Source of the DNA: Elmis aenea
Taxonomy: Eukaryota; Arthropoda; Insecta; Coleoptera; Elmidae
Direction: 5' to 3'
NCBI GenBank assembly: GCA_947652605.1
Contig: OX393581.1
Span: 50,553,924 to 50,617,923, forward strand
DNA: 64,000 nucleotides
How positions within the stretch are numbered: position 1 is the stretch's first letter; the number at the start of each line of letters is the position of its first letter. Shown piece after piece: positions 49,600 through 60,928 of the stretch. The notes under the pieces were generated by a model, which searched no databases, was not told the DNA's origin, and saw nothing but the letters and a program-made list of their open reading frames with translations. A program made the translations under genes and the position numbers.

Positions 49600-51035
49600 A
49601 ATGAGGCAACAGATAGACAGGAACACAAACAACGCCATATATATGTAGTTTTTGTCAACGTCGAGAAAGCATTTGACAGCATCACAAGAAAAGAGGTATG
49701 AAATAGTCTTAGACAAAGAGGAATTATCATAGTAAAAAGCTAGAAAAAACTATTTTCAGTACTTATATACAGAAACACAAGAAATTAAGTCAGAACAGGA
49801 AACCTACAGTCAAAAGAGTTCGTAACCAAAGAGGAATTGACACAAGGGGGAGTACTAAGCCCAAGTGTGTTCAATTTAGTTCTCGATGACGTAATAAAAG
49901 AAACGAAGGATAAAACAAAGAAACTGCAAGTAGGGTATAGAAACATGCAAGCGGTGGAAACAGTGGAATGTGTTTTATTCTTGAGGCTTTCGCGACCGTT
50001 ATCCATAATACAATCTTGGTTTCCGGGTTTGGAACCGCGTCTTCTATATTTAGAAGTAGTTGACGTTTCGACCATTGTGTCTTGGTCTTTTTCAAAACGA
50101 CAAAAGACCAAGACACAATGGTCGAAACGTCAACTACTTCTAAATATAGAAGACGCGGTTCCAAACCCGGAAACCAAGATTGTATTAGTGGAATGTGCTT
50201 TTGCCGACGATTTGATGATCTACGCAAAGAACGAAAAAGAACTACAAATGAATTTAGACATCTGGAACACAGCACTAAAAAAGAGAAATGAAAATAATTG
50301 TCGCTGCTAAAACCAAAGTAATGACAATTTGAAAAAGAGAATCAAGCATAACAATAAAACTATATGGAAAAGAGAGCGAGAGCAAATTGAAACATTCAAG
50401 TATTTGGGAGTAGATGTACATGAGGATGGAAAGGAAGAGGCTGAAATCAACAACAGAATAGAGAATACAACTAAACTCTTCTACACACTTAATAACACAT
50501 TCATAAGAAAAAAAGAAATATTGAAGAAAACGAAAACGACTGTGTGCAACACAATATACAACAATTCTGACATACGGATGCGAAAGCTAGGTGTTTAGCA
50601 GCCAAATGAAAAGCAAAATACAGGCGCTAGAAATGAAATATTTAAGAGGCGTCAAAGGTATTACCCGAAGAGATAAAATACGAAATGAGACAATTAGAGC
50701 AGAACTCAATGTTAAGCCAGTTTTGGAAAGCGTAGAAAAACAACATCCAAAGTGGTTGGGCATCCAGTAAGGATGGAGGATGGAAGACAAACGTAAAGAA
50801 TATTGCTAGCCAAATCTACACAGGAAAGACAAAGAGGAAGACCGAGGAAAGCATGGAATCAAGTGGTGGCTGAATGTTTGAAGGATAGAGGAATGTCCTG
50901 GAGTGAGGGGATGAGGATGGCAAGGAACAATGGGCAGTATTTATTCATGAAATTAGTTGATACTTTTGTGATGTACCTTAACACCTTCGGGTAAATAAGG
51001 CTATGACTAATAATAAAAATTAAATCTTAAATAGA
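49600..51035 (+). mobile_element. LINE RT copy, family F, interrupted by an inverted repeat
   Basis: The plus strand shows VVFVNVEKAFDSI (about 49650), LTQGGVLSPSVFNLVLDDVI (49836), then after the insert at 49973-50187 the catalytic CAFADDLMIYAKNEKELQ (50197), FKYLGVDVHEDGKEE (50395), IQALEMKYLRGVKGI and a tail RGRPRKAWNQVVAECLKD (50836), ending with an A-rich 3' part near 51030. The catalytic FADD is intact but several frame breaks remain. This is the longest RT stretch in the window. Confidence 0.85.
49973..50187. mobile_element. Inverted Penelope-like fragment pair with 10-bp target duplication
   Basis: Arms 50006-50091 and 50102-50187 are reverse complements around a 10-base spacer. The decamer GTGGAATGTG occurs on each side (49963-49972 and 50188-50197), and removing the insert with one decamer restores the RT frame. 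Each arm contains a GACCA...TGGTC hairpin followed by GAAACGTCAAC, which resembles the end of the hammerhead-ribozyme core found in Penelope-like elements; the CUGAUGA box is degenerate. Assignment to Penelope is tentative. Confidence 0.6.
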
Positions 51036-52865
51036 ATTTTGCGGACCTCACTTTGGAGACTGTAATACCATGATCAATAAATGGAGAGTCGTTCACAGAA
51101 AATTCAGACCGATTTCATAAAATCAAAATATATGATTGTGCTACGAAGGAGTTTAAAGGTTACAGAAAAAGTGGTACAATAATTGAGTATGAAGAGTATG
51201 ATTAAAACAGATTGTTAAGATTATTTAAAACATTTTCATGATTAACACTAAAAACTTTTGCGAGCAAGTGTATCTTTTCTGAGGCATAGAATAATCTTTA
51301 ACGGGCCATTTAGAAGTATTACTACTTGTGTTGTAAATTCATTGTGTCCTTTAACATCCAACGTGTTGCAAAGTACACTCGTTTATCTTGCGTCTGATGC
51401 GAGTCTTGGCAATTTTCCAACCAGTTTGTCCGCAGTTAAATGGAAAACACTTTTCTCTTGCATTTCGTGACATATTATAACATATTTTAATCGTCCGCGT
51501 CCATAAAATGTATGACGGATCTGGACGGCTCCAAGTTTTTGCCTCAAGAAAACCATTTAATGGTTTACTTTCGCGGTTTGCTTAACAGCCCCTGATAAAA
51601 GTAGCAGGCGGCCAGGATAAACAATAGAGCGACGTCCTACGCTTTTGTTTTTGCGGCTGCGTTACAAAAAACTGTAGCATATTCGGCTGAAGCCGGCTCC
51701 ACTGCAAAAAGTAAGAAAACAGGATGAAACAAAGGGGCTTTAATTAATTGTAACAAAAATAAAATGTAAGTGAAAGTTGGAGTTTTTTGTCGTTATTAGG
51801 GTAAACCACGAAATGATTGAGCTTTTAAGGGAGGTATAATTTCAAAATATTTTCCTACATGTGTTTCTTAGTAAAATAAGATTGCAACAACGAAGAGACG
51901 AGAGAAACTTGTTTAGCATATCTATAAGCCCTGAAAGGTTTTTTTTTTAAATGTACATTAAAGTAGTAAATAAACATTGCAATATTTTCTTCTGTTTATT
52001 TATTCAGGGTGGCGATAATCTACCTACATGTGTTGTATGGGTAACTTTGTTATTATAAGAGTTACATAGTCGGTTAAATTAGCAAAGTTGGGCAGAGTTT
52101 CAAGACAAATTTAATGCCATTTTGACATTTTACCTACACCTTCAACTTTTTTTTGTCTCTTCACAGGTCGAAGATTATAATTTAAGGAACTAGATTGGTT
52201 TCAGTAGACATTGATTTGTAGTGTTAGGCCCACAAAACACCAAATGGGGATCAGGTTAAGGGTCGCTGAAAGCTTTTTTCTTAATGAAACAAACCTATTA
52301 GCTTCATAACGGTAACACAATTACAGTAAAAACGAAGGTCGAGATGAATTTACTGAAAATAGAAAATGAACTTATAGTGTGACATTCCTCGGTTAATATT
52401 CACGCATGGCGTGTCATAAATAAGAACTTTTTTCATCGCACACTTTTATTACGATCTATTATTTACATATTTTTCATTGAGTACATTAACAGTTTAGTTT
52501 CTTGTAGTCAGCTGTAGTAAAATTCAAATTAATTGTATAATGAAAATTTCTTCTTATTGTTATGCTCAATTATATTCGCATTTTTTTGCGAACACGCATG
52601 ATAGAATGTCTCAAGTATTTGTCAAACAGTCAAAACAAAAGAAAGTAGGTGACGGTGACATCCAAATTGCAATGAAGAAAACTGCGGGCGCTAACCTTAT
52701 AAGTCTGTTTGTCGTGTCTCATGGCTTGCTGTATTAAATAGGATTAAACACATTTAGCGTGAAATGAGCTGTAAATTTCATGTAAATATTTATTTTGCGT
52801 CACGAATTTTTGGGATATAATTCAGGAAAGTATTAATAACGGTTAAGATTATTTTTATGCTCTGC
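51036..52865. other. Non-coding DNA
   Basis: Frames at 51258-51470 and 52540-52737 have no recognisable domain. Nothing else is seen. Confidence 0.35.
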
Positions 52866-52874
52866 AAATAATAC

Positions 52875-53338
52875 GAGGTGCGTTCAGAAACTATGATAGT
52901 AACATTGCTCATACGCGTCGAGATACAGTGTACAAAAAATAACGAAACGGATCACTATCTCGTCTTGTGACAACTTTACAAAAAAAAAGATTTAAATAGA
53001 AGTGGTTTGTGGTCATTTACTTCATAACCTTAAGCTATTTTTAAATGTACACAGTGTTTTGTTTTATCGCACCGATGCGTCACTTTCTTTTTTTAAATAG
53101 AACACCCAGTATGTTTTATAATTTTTAGATGTAAAATTTAATTCTCTAACCAAATTTGGTTTAAACACATCTACTGGTTCAAAAACGGTTAAAAATTATC
53201 AATATTTTTTCGATAATTTCAACACCCTGTATCTTTAAAGTGAAACGTTTATGGACCCAAGTTGATATGGAATATTCGCTTTAAAATGAGTTTTTCTATC
53301 GACTGTTAGTCCTGCTACAAAAAAAGTGGACCACCCTG
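52875..53338. mobile_element. CAGGG-family remnants
   Basis: A GAGGTGCGTTCAGAAAC terminus lies at about 52876. ACACCCAGTATG (53103) and ACACCCTGTATC (53221) are internal boxes. A right end GTGGACCACCCTG, followed by TA, lies at 53326-53338. The piece resembles the modular structure of 6942-8750, but inverted arms are not clear. Confidence 0.4.
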
Positions 53339-54106
53339 TATACGTTAACGATAACATATGCTTTTTGTTTCCAAAGTTTACTTTGATCGAAGGCTCTATA
53401 ACTTAACAGCGTCTTGAGCCCTAGTTTAGGTAATTTCAGTCATGTATAACCCGAGTAACGATAAAATTTTAATTGAATATTGAAAACCATAGAACACCCA
53501 ACTAGACAGCTGTTCTAATCAACAAACTGCAACTACTAAAAATTATTTTTTATTTATTTCAGTATATTATTTATAATCAAAACGTTTACATGTTTATTTA
53601 ACAGCCAATTTATTTTAATTGAAGAGCGAATGTAAAATAAATATTTCCAATTTCCCTTGCGAATATTCGTTCAGTATTTGTATAGAAAATAACCACTGGT
53701 TTTTATTGTAAAAAAATCCAGCACAATAAACTAATAACTAATTAAAACTTTTCAAATTATGCAGTTTTAAAATAAATATTGACTATATTGTGGAATAGCT
53801 TACTGTGTTATTCTTCATTTACACATGAAAACTATAATTTTATTATTAAATAATTGCTTTGGTTTTAAAATGTTTGTTCAAATATTACCTAGAAATATGA
53901 CCTGTTTTGTTAATGTACCAACCTTATACAATTAAAACGTATTGTGTTTTATCTTAATTGCAGTAGATTTTGCAACAGGTCTTTAAAAATAAAAGTTCTT
54001 TAAACAAGACATTACTACTTTATCAGCACATTTTGAATAATAACTTGTACAGTCCGTACTTGCTTCGAGATAAATACATCATGCCTTCGTCCAACTGTTG
54101 TCAACC

Positions 54107-57100
54107 ATGGTGCAAGAATTGTTCAAAAGCGTCATATTGGTAAGAGAATATTAATTTATATTGTTTGTATTTTATCAATTTATCTAAGTACAAAATGTTT
54201 TAGATTTTAACATTAAATTGTCTATAAACGATAGTACAAAGATGTTACAAAATATTAGTCTACGAAGTTCAATAAATATATGTGCTATATCTATTGTACT
54301 TTGTATATATAGGGTGTCCATTTAGAAGTTATTTCCTTCACATCTTCAATCGATATTTAAAAAAATTGTGATATTGAAACCTGCATAACCTACAATTATT
54401 TTCCACTATACTAAGTATTTTGTATACACTTATCAACACATAACAGTATTATTCATGCGAATTATTTACGAGACTAGTGTAAAAAAAAACTCAAAAACCG
54501 TTAATTTTATATTTTAGATGACCAATTGAAACTAAAAGTGTCCCTTTTATAGAGGCAGCAGATTAATAATATTAATAGTTCTTGAATGTTATTTGTTCTC
54601 CTTTATCTTACCTTTTTTTTAAATTTTAATATGTGTTTGTATAATAAGCGAACATATTACTAAATATTGTTGTACATCGTAATATTCCAGTGTGGACTCT
54701 GGGTCAAAAACAGCCAACGCCGAAACGTCGCAAATTCCTGGTCTGGAGGTACCAAATTCAGCAACAACATCTCAAGACAATTCAAAGAATCTGTTCGGGG
54801 AGTTGCAAACTTACAAAAAACTCAAAGAAAACTAAACACCTCAGTACCATATAACAATCAAACAGAAACTAAAAAAACTTCAAAATACTCTACCCAAACT
54901 GTCCCACTTGCACAGAAAAATGCAGACGAAAAATCTTTAAAAATTACAAACCTAAAATTGTTCCTTGATGTAGAAGACGCTCAAAATTATGGCTTTTTAC
55001 TGCGGAGGGAAAAAAATACGAAAAACAAGCACAAACAAGGAAGCTCCAAAGTTAAAAGCCACAGAAAACCTAAAATTAAAAGTTTTAACAAAGGAGGAAA
55101 GAGATTGATCGGATTTAGAAGTGAATTTTCAGAGAAACATGGCGATCCACCAGTCGATTTTAAAGAACAAATAAAAGATACTGATTTTATTGATCTTGGG
55201 TGGGGAAAAACTAACGAAGAAACTGGCTCACCAACAAAATTTTTGTCTTTACCAGCTCCTTCTGTAAGTTAAATTACAAATAATACACAAAATCCTGAGA
55301 ATTTATAACAGTTAAGTAATAAAAACAGTACAATTATTAAAATTTGTTTAGATTATACTTGGCAATTTTAAATTATTTTTTATATTTCAAACTAAATACA
55401 TTCAAGCTAGGAAAAAGTGTTTTAAAAATAAATTCATTTGATACTAAATTTCCAATTTTATTTTTCCATTTATTTTAACGTTCAAAACGTCTGCAAGAAA
55501 TGGAAAACTTGTTTATTATAAATTCTTCAGTAAATTGTTCTCCTGATTAAAGTTGGTGCAAAACCTAAAACTAATTTAAAGACGAAAAAAAGTTCAGTAA
55601 AAATTCATACGACCCTACTTTTTAGCAATTTTAGAATATTTGCCAGAGCAAGTGCTGTTATTTTAAGAGTTACAGAAAAGCGTTTATTAGAATTCAAAAA
55701 TATGACTTTATTTACAATTTGACACTAAACTTCCAGTTTTTATTTTATAATAATTTTAACATTCAAAACGTTTGTATTAAAGAAAAGTTAAAATGGTGAA
55801 GTTTACTACTACTATTTTAAAGGATACTCTGAATTACTTTACAGAGTTTTCATGTGAAATTTTTTGAAACTTTTAACCTTCTTTTTCATTCTCAATAAAA
55901 TCAGCTTGGTCCTTGATTTAATTTTTTCCCTAAGTTTCTTTATTGTTTAAAATTAGGCATCATTGCACCTTGCCAATCGAACAAAAAGATAATAAGTGAG
56001 AAAACTTGAAGAATCATATACAAAATATATACTGGTCCAGTCAAACCAGTGGTGCACAGCTTAGGACTACCAACCTTGCATGTCTAACCCTTCACGCCAC
56101 CAATTTTTTTAATTACTTTTTTTGTTTCGAAATACATTAAAACATGTTCCTGGAAAATATCATGAAATATGAGGTCCTTACGAGTTTTTTCCATGACAAA
56201 AATACATTAAAACTTGCAATTGGTCCAGCCAGACCATGGTGATCACATAAGGGTTAGAACTCTGAATATGCGAACATTTTGTATTGAATTTATATTGGAA
56301 TACGCTGACGTTTTGAAGATCCTTATAGTGGCCCCAATAAAATACACACACTGTGTGTTGATTTACTGCAAAAATGTCTCTTTACAAGCAATAAAATAGT
56401 AATTTATCGCCATATAAGTGCATTAAACGGGACATAAAATTAATAATTACAACCTGTTATGAACCAAAGTGTCACCAAAATGCTGGTAATAACCATAGTG
56501 AAAGCACACAATTACAAAAAAATGTCGATGCCTGTTAAGATTTGACAAAACACTAAACGTTTAGAAATTTGTTTTATGTCCAGCTGATCTCTCCGCCAAA
56601 GTGTAAAATGGGATTAGATTCCGGTCACATACAGACGCACGCACGTACCTTAACATTCGTCCGTTGTTTGTTCAAGGGAAATATGCAAACGACTGAGCGT
56701 TCTCGTTTTCTAAAGTAATAAATATTTGCGTCTGACATGGTTTTATCCATGTATTATGCATAAGTAATGAAAACGAACGCGTTTTCGCTATGATTTTTTC
56801 GGAGCAGGACGTGACCGATTCCTTTTGGCATGTCTCGTGGTATTCGCGGAATGTGGATGCTTTATATGCGGCTAACGTCTCGCTCCTTGAACGACATATT
56901 TTTTGTATCGGTATAACATTGTTCGGCAGAAGTTCGTTTTAAAAGTTGAGTGCCAAAATCACTTTACGTTGTGGTGTATAAAATTGGCAAACAATAAAAT
57001 GTTGGGTTGCTGAGTTTAGTAGACTGTGGTCTAGACTTTTACAGCAAAAACGTGTTGAGTGTATGAAAAATTTTAAAAACGATAAATTTTAAAGGAAAAT

Positions 57101-58664
57101 AAGGCAGATTGTGCATTACAAACCGAGTCCATAATAAGCCTTTTCAATTCATACAACTTTTTCTATAACAAGCAACATTACAACTAAAATTAACGTTGCC
57201 AACTCTCATTTTAGCTCATACTTTATGTATAAAATAGGGTGTTTGGTAGGATGCCAAAAAAAGTTGAAAAGGGGGCGCAATAAACATTTATATGGAAAAG
57301 GGGGGCGCGAATTCAAAAAGGATGAGAAGCACTGTTATAACTAATGCAAATAACTGTGCCATTGACAATACAGCCAATTATTCTTATCTAATAATCGAGA
57401 TACAATTAATAACTGGAAAAAGAACTTCTGATATTTTTTAATTGATCACAGCCAAAAAATATTTACAATTGGTATTTTAATGATCTTTTAGGTGAAGAAA
57501 TCCAAAGCAGATTTTTACTATTTGCAAATTTTCAGAACATGCACATAACAATTAAATTTGTAAGGATAAAGTTTTAATGTTAATATATCATTAAAAAAAA
57601 CACCCTTATGATTTTTTTGTGAGTAGTCTCATTATAATGTAGACCCCTGATCTTTGCTTACATTTTCTTCACGATAGCTAGGTTTCGGTTTTTCGGCAAT
57701 AACTCGAAAAACCTAATAATGATTGTAAATTTGTCTGTATCTATATACGTTTTACGTTTTACGCTTTGCAATTGTTTTTCTCATTGAAAAAAAAATTAAA
57801 CAATTTTGGACCACTCTATACCTACAGTTGTTGTTAAAGAACTACTTTAACAACTGTAATATTTGCATTTTTTTAAAATATTTGTCAAAGTTTGGCGAAA
57901 CATTATAATATTGCTAAAATTTACAACCCAAATCCCCGAATTTCCGCATGCATTTTGCAGTTGCTATTAAATTATCATTAAATAGTATTAATTTTGCGTT
58001 TGCAAAACATGTTTAATAATTAAAATCCATGCATTAACAATCATGCAGCTAAAATAATTTTGAATTTTGTGCAATGAATACCTTTGGCGACATCTATACA
58101 GTAATTCAAAGTTTCAAACAGTAAACTGCACGCGAGGTTGAAGATAGGAATTGACCTAAGAAATTAAGCTTGCACTAAAATTTCAATTGAAACACTAAAA
58201 AAATTACTAACCCCTAATATTATTAGTAATAATGTTGTATATTTTAATAATTCAGTTAAATAAATGCTTTTATTCTCGCGAATGTCTGCTAAACCGATTT
58301 CAACTACGTTCCTCGCAAAGTATGTTGTAGTTAAGTCTTATTTTCGTTTTCTGCACCTTAATTAACATTAATATTTCGTTTGTCAAACAGATACTTCTTC
58401 CGAAATGGTAAGAAGATATTGGTGAAAACGAAAATGGATCGAATTGACGAGTATTATAAATATAAACAATTGGGAAAGAATACGAACCGATACTATCAAG
58501 CTAACGATGACCAGGATAAAGAAATGCACAAGATTGAGGATTTGTTGTTTTCAAACGGTGTGCTACAGCAACCACGTGTTGGTGGACCTGCCTTTGAAGA
58601 CTTCATGTTATGGGTGGACATGATACGAGCGCGCAGGGGATGGTTTCCACGTAAAAAACTGTAA
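54107..58664 (+). CDS. Uncharacterised basic protein, four-exon model (336 residues)
   Basis: I do not recognise this family. Proposed exons: 54107-54139 (ATG in the context AACCATGG, donor G|GTAAGA), 54691-55263 (acceptor TATTCCAG, donor TCT|GTAAGT), 56584-56714 (acceptor TTATGTCCAG, weak donor AAA|GTAATA) and 58391-58664 (acceptor GTCAAACAG, stop TAA). Phases fit throughout: 33, 573, 131 and 274 bases. The second exon is open for 191 codons and rich in Lys, Ser, Asn and Thr. The last exon encodes an RNGKKILVKTKMDRIDEYYK segment, an acidic stretch and a C-terminus RARRGWFPRKKL. The N-terminus has a short hydrophobic stretch (SVILCGLWV) that could be a weak signal peptide. There are no cysteine-rich or enzyme motifs. 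The third exon is the least certain: a variant ending at the TAA overlapping its donor (56713-56718) is possible. A polyadenylation signal follows at 58735. Confidence 0.6.
56584..56714 (+). CDS. Predicted third exon of the uncharacterised gene
   Basis: A strong polypyrimidine acceptor ends at 56583. The following 131 bases have no stop in the frame set by exon 2, and their length supplies exactly the two leftover bases that exon 4 needs. Composition is less AT-rich than the flanks. The donor (AAAGTAATA) is poor and the segment shows no known domain. Confidence 0.4.
57235..57818. repeat. Possible non-autonomous element in the third intron
   Basis: The left boundary TAGGGTGTTTGGTAGG and the right boundary, read inverted, TAGAGTGGTCCAAAA are similar element-type ends. 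The interior has an unusual GGGGGCGC pair (57275 and 57301) and a CGGCAATAACTCGAAAAAC segment also seen near 34400. Non-coding and tentative. Confidence 0.35.
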
Positions 58665-58734
58665 CAATAGTATTTAAACTTGCTCACAACTGTATATGCT
58701 TTATAAAAACGTGTAATAACATATATTTTTTGTA

Positions 58735-58740
58735 AATAAA
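58735..58740 (+). other. Polyadenylation signal AATAAA of the uncharacterised gene
   Basis: AATAAA lies 71 bases after the stop codon at 58662-58664, followed by a T-rich stretch. It supports 58391-58664 being the terminal exon. Confidence 0.65.
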
Positions 58741-59493
58741 TGTTTGTTAAAAGTTTCTAATTCGGAAATTATAATTTAAACGAAGCCTTTGTACATTTCA
58801 TACGCCAATTTTATTTATTATTTATTTAGTCATGAGTCCTTCTACTGTTAGGTGTAGGACTGTTGAGTTGTGCTGACTTTATTCCAAGTTTTTCTGTCTT
58901 GTGCTAGCTTTTTTATGTATTTTCATTTGGTGTTTCTATCCGTTGCTGCTTTTTTAACTTCGTCTTGCCAGGTTTTTCTCGGTCTACCTCTTTTGTTTTT
59001 CCCTGTGATCTAGCTTCTTAGGCTCTTTTGGTTAACTTCCCTTCTTTAATCCGATAAATGTGACCCAACCATCCCAGCTGTCTTTCTTGTATCTTTGTTT
59101 CAACTGATTTTATCTTTAATTGTTCTCCATATGTTTCATTTCTGATTCTACCTTTTTTGGTTTTGAATTTTTTTAGATATCTCATTTCTTCTGCATTCAC
59201 ACGGCTAATATTTTTGTTTGTGAGTGTCCACGTTTCACTTCCGTATAAAAGGGCCTACTACCTTTTTGAGCACTTCCACCTTTGCTCGTTTTGGGACTTC
59301 TCTATTTCCTAAAAATGTTGTTCTTTACTGTTAAATATTCTTCCCACATTACCTGTCCTTTCGCTTATTTCCTTGTTCATTCCTCCATTTGTATCTATGA
59401 TCACTTCTAAATATTTAAAGCTTTGTACCTGTTCCAACCTGAGCCCATTTAAAGTGATGTATTGCCCTTTGTTCTCTGTTTAAGATTTATCGA

Positions 59494-60346
59494 TAGTTTT
59501 CATTCCTCGAGAAATGAAAAATAAATTTCTCATTTCTCGAGAATTCTCGAGTCTGGAGAATTCATATATAATATATAAATTTACATTAACCCGCTTAAAT
59601 TCAGTTTAAGAAGTTATATAACAATGAATATAACTCTTAAATATTAAATTCATTTATTTTACTTAATATTTTAACACATCTTGGAACGGCAAGCAATAAA
59701 TTAATTTTAAAATTAATCAGAAATGTATTTTTGATTTATTATTTATAACGTCAAAACCTGGATTTCATTAATAAGTATATTATTTTATAGAAGATAATAA
59801 CCGTAAGTTATTTTAATTAAACATTATTATTCTAAACATTATGAATCACTTAAAACTTAAAAATATATAAAGAAAATTAAATGTTTTCATTGTGCAGATT
59901 TAAAATATTTTTTTAGAAAACAGAGCATTTAAAGAAGAACTAAACAATCCATTTTTTTTTGTCAGAAAATCGTTACAACAAAAAAAAAATCGTTCGTTTT
60001 GTGTCGACGTAGGCTTTATTGTGGATAAAGCATTCCTGAGTAGTTCTAAATTTTTGGTTCTTGTACGTGATGATTGAAATATATTAAATTCTTGTTTAAT
60101 AGTTTTATTTTTGTCATTTACACTAAGCTTCACTTGAACTTCTCTCACACTTTCTGTTACCAATAAGTTCAGTTGTTCTTATAGAGACAATGCTTCATTT
60201 TTATTGACCGGATCTGCATCGAAATGTACAGTTTGTTAACCAAAAGAAAAATCAATTTTTTTTAAATTTCTCTAGAAATGAGAAATCAAAAAAAAAAAAA
60301 TTTTCTCAAGAATTTCTCAAGAAAGAATTCTCGAGAAGAAACACTA
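59494..60346 (-). mobile_element. hAT-family element remnant inside LINE copy 5
   Basis: It interrupts the LINE between GTTCTCTGTT (59480) and TTGTAACGATCAT (60348). The ends are imperfect inverted repeats: TAGTTTTCATTCCTCGAGAA on the left and TAGTGTTTCTTCTCGAGAA on the inverted right, each followed by many copies of TTTCTCGAGAA-like subterminal motifs. The 8-bp target duplication is not clear. It encodes only the end of a transposase. Confidence 0.7.
59900..60163 (-). pseudogene. hAT transposase C-terminal (dimerisation) fragment
   Basis: An 87-residue minus frame contains LLRNALSTIKPTSTQNERFF, then CCNDFLTKKNGLFSSSLNAL. This matches the pattern of the hAT dimerisation domain: a proline-threonine-serine turn, then an E-R-x-F block, then a TKKR..L....L.AL.FLK block. 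Missing bases near the end alter the final LFLK motif. No catalytic part remains. Confidence 0.75.
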
Positions 60347-60928
60347 GTTGTAACGATCATAGTTTTAGTTTTCTCAGTATTTATTTTCATATTGGTTTTT
60401 TCCAATCTGGTTTAGAGTTTCTAAATTATGTTGCAGATTTTTTCTGTTTCCGCGACGAAGACCATGTCGTCTGCAAACATTAGCTCAGTTATGTTTATTT
60501 GTTCCATTTTCCAGGTGCCTAGGTGAAAAGGTCTCATTTTTTTTACTTCTTTAATTACCCCATCTATAACCACTGAAAAATACGCCAATTTACGCTGTTA
60601 AAGGCTTAAAAGAAGCTGTTAGAGTAGAGACATTTTGAAAATCGTTGTCTCACTATAATTGTAAGCGGTTTAATTTTGAGGCAAAATTTTGTTTAAAACT
60701 TAAAAGACACGAAAAAAATTAAGGAACATACTTTAATTTTTGCATAGAAATAATAATTTTAAACGTAATATTTTTTTAACATAACGCCTCAGAATCATCG
60801 CGATACCTAGTGCAAATTGAAAACGTCACTTTTGAAATTTGACAATAACCTATAAATGGCATTAACGAAATTATATTTGAACAATGCAAAAAAAGTTCGC
60901 ATTTTTAATATAAAACTTTTTGTTAGAT

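Larger units (their letters stand above)
58812..60579 (-). mobile_element. Non-LTR retrotransposon, family A copy 5, with target duplication
   Basis: The 12-mer ATACGCCAATTT is present at 58800-58811 and 60580-60591, so the exact insertion limits are visible. On the minus strand it begins FSVVIDGVIKEVKKMRPFHL (60575), passes the catalytic LMFADDMVFVAETEK box (about 60480), is cut by a hAT-type insert (59494-60346), resumes with ITLNGLRLEQV (59455) and ends in the basic tail and a TAAA-like 3' tail at 58812-58830. It is 5'-truncated inside the RT domain. It lies between the two host genes. Confidence 0.9.

Noticed and set aside
49871..50275. 134-codon minus frame overlapping the RT copy
   Set aside because: It is created by reading through the inverted repeat and by antisense of the RT gene.
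54076..54139. Upstream ATG giving MPSSNCCQPWCKNCSK
   Set aside because: Its frame does not match exon 2 after splicing at the only good donor and would stop early. The ATG at 54107 keeps the 191-codon exon open.
60909..60915. TATAAAA as the TATA box of the chitin-binding gene
   Set aside because: It lies only 14 bases before the first ATG, too close for the usual 25-30 base spacing to a transcription start upstream of the start codon.
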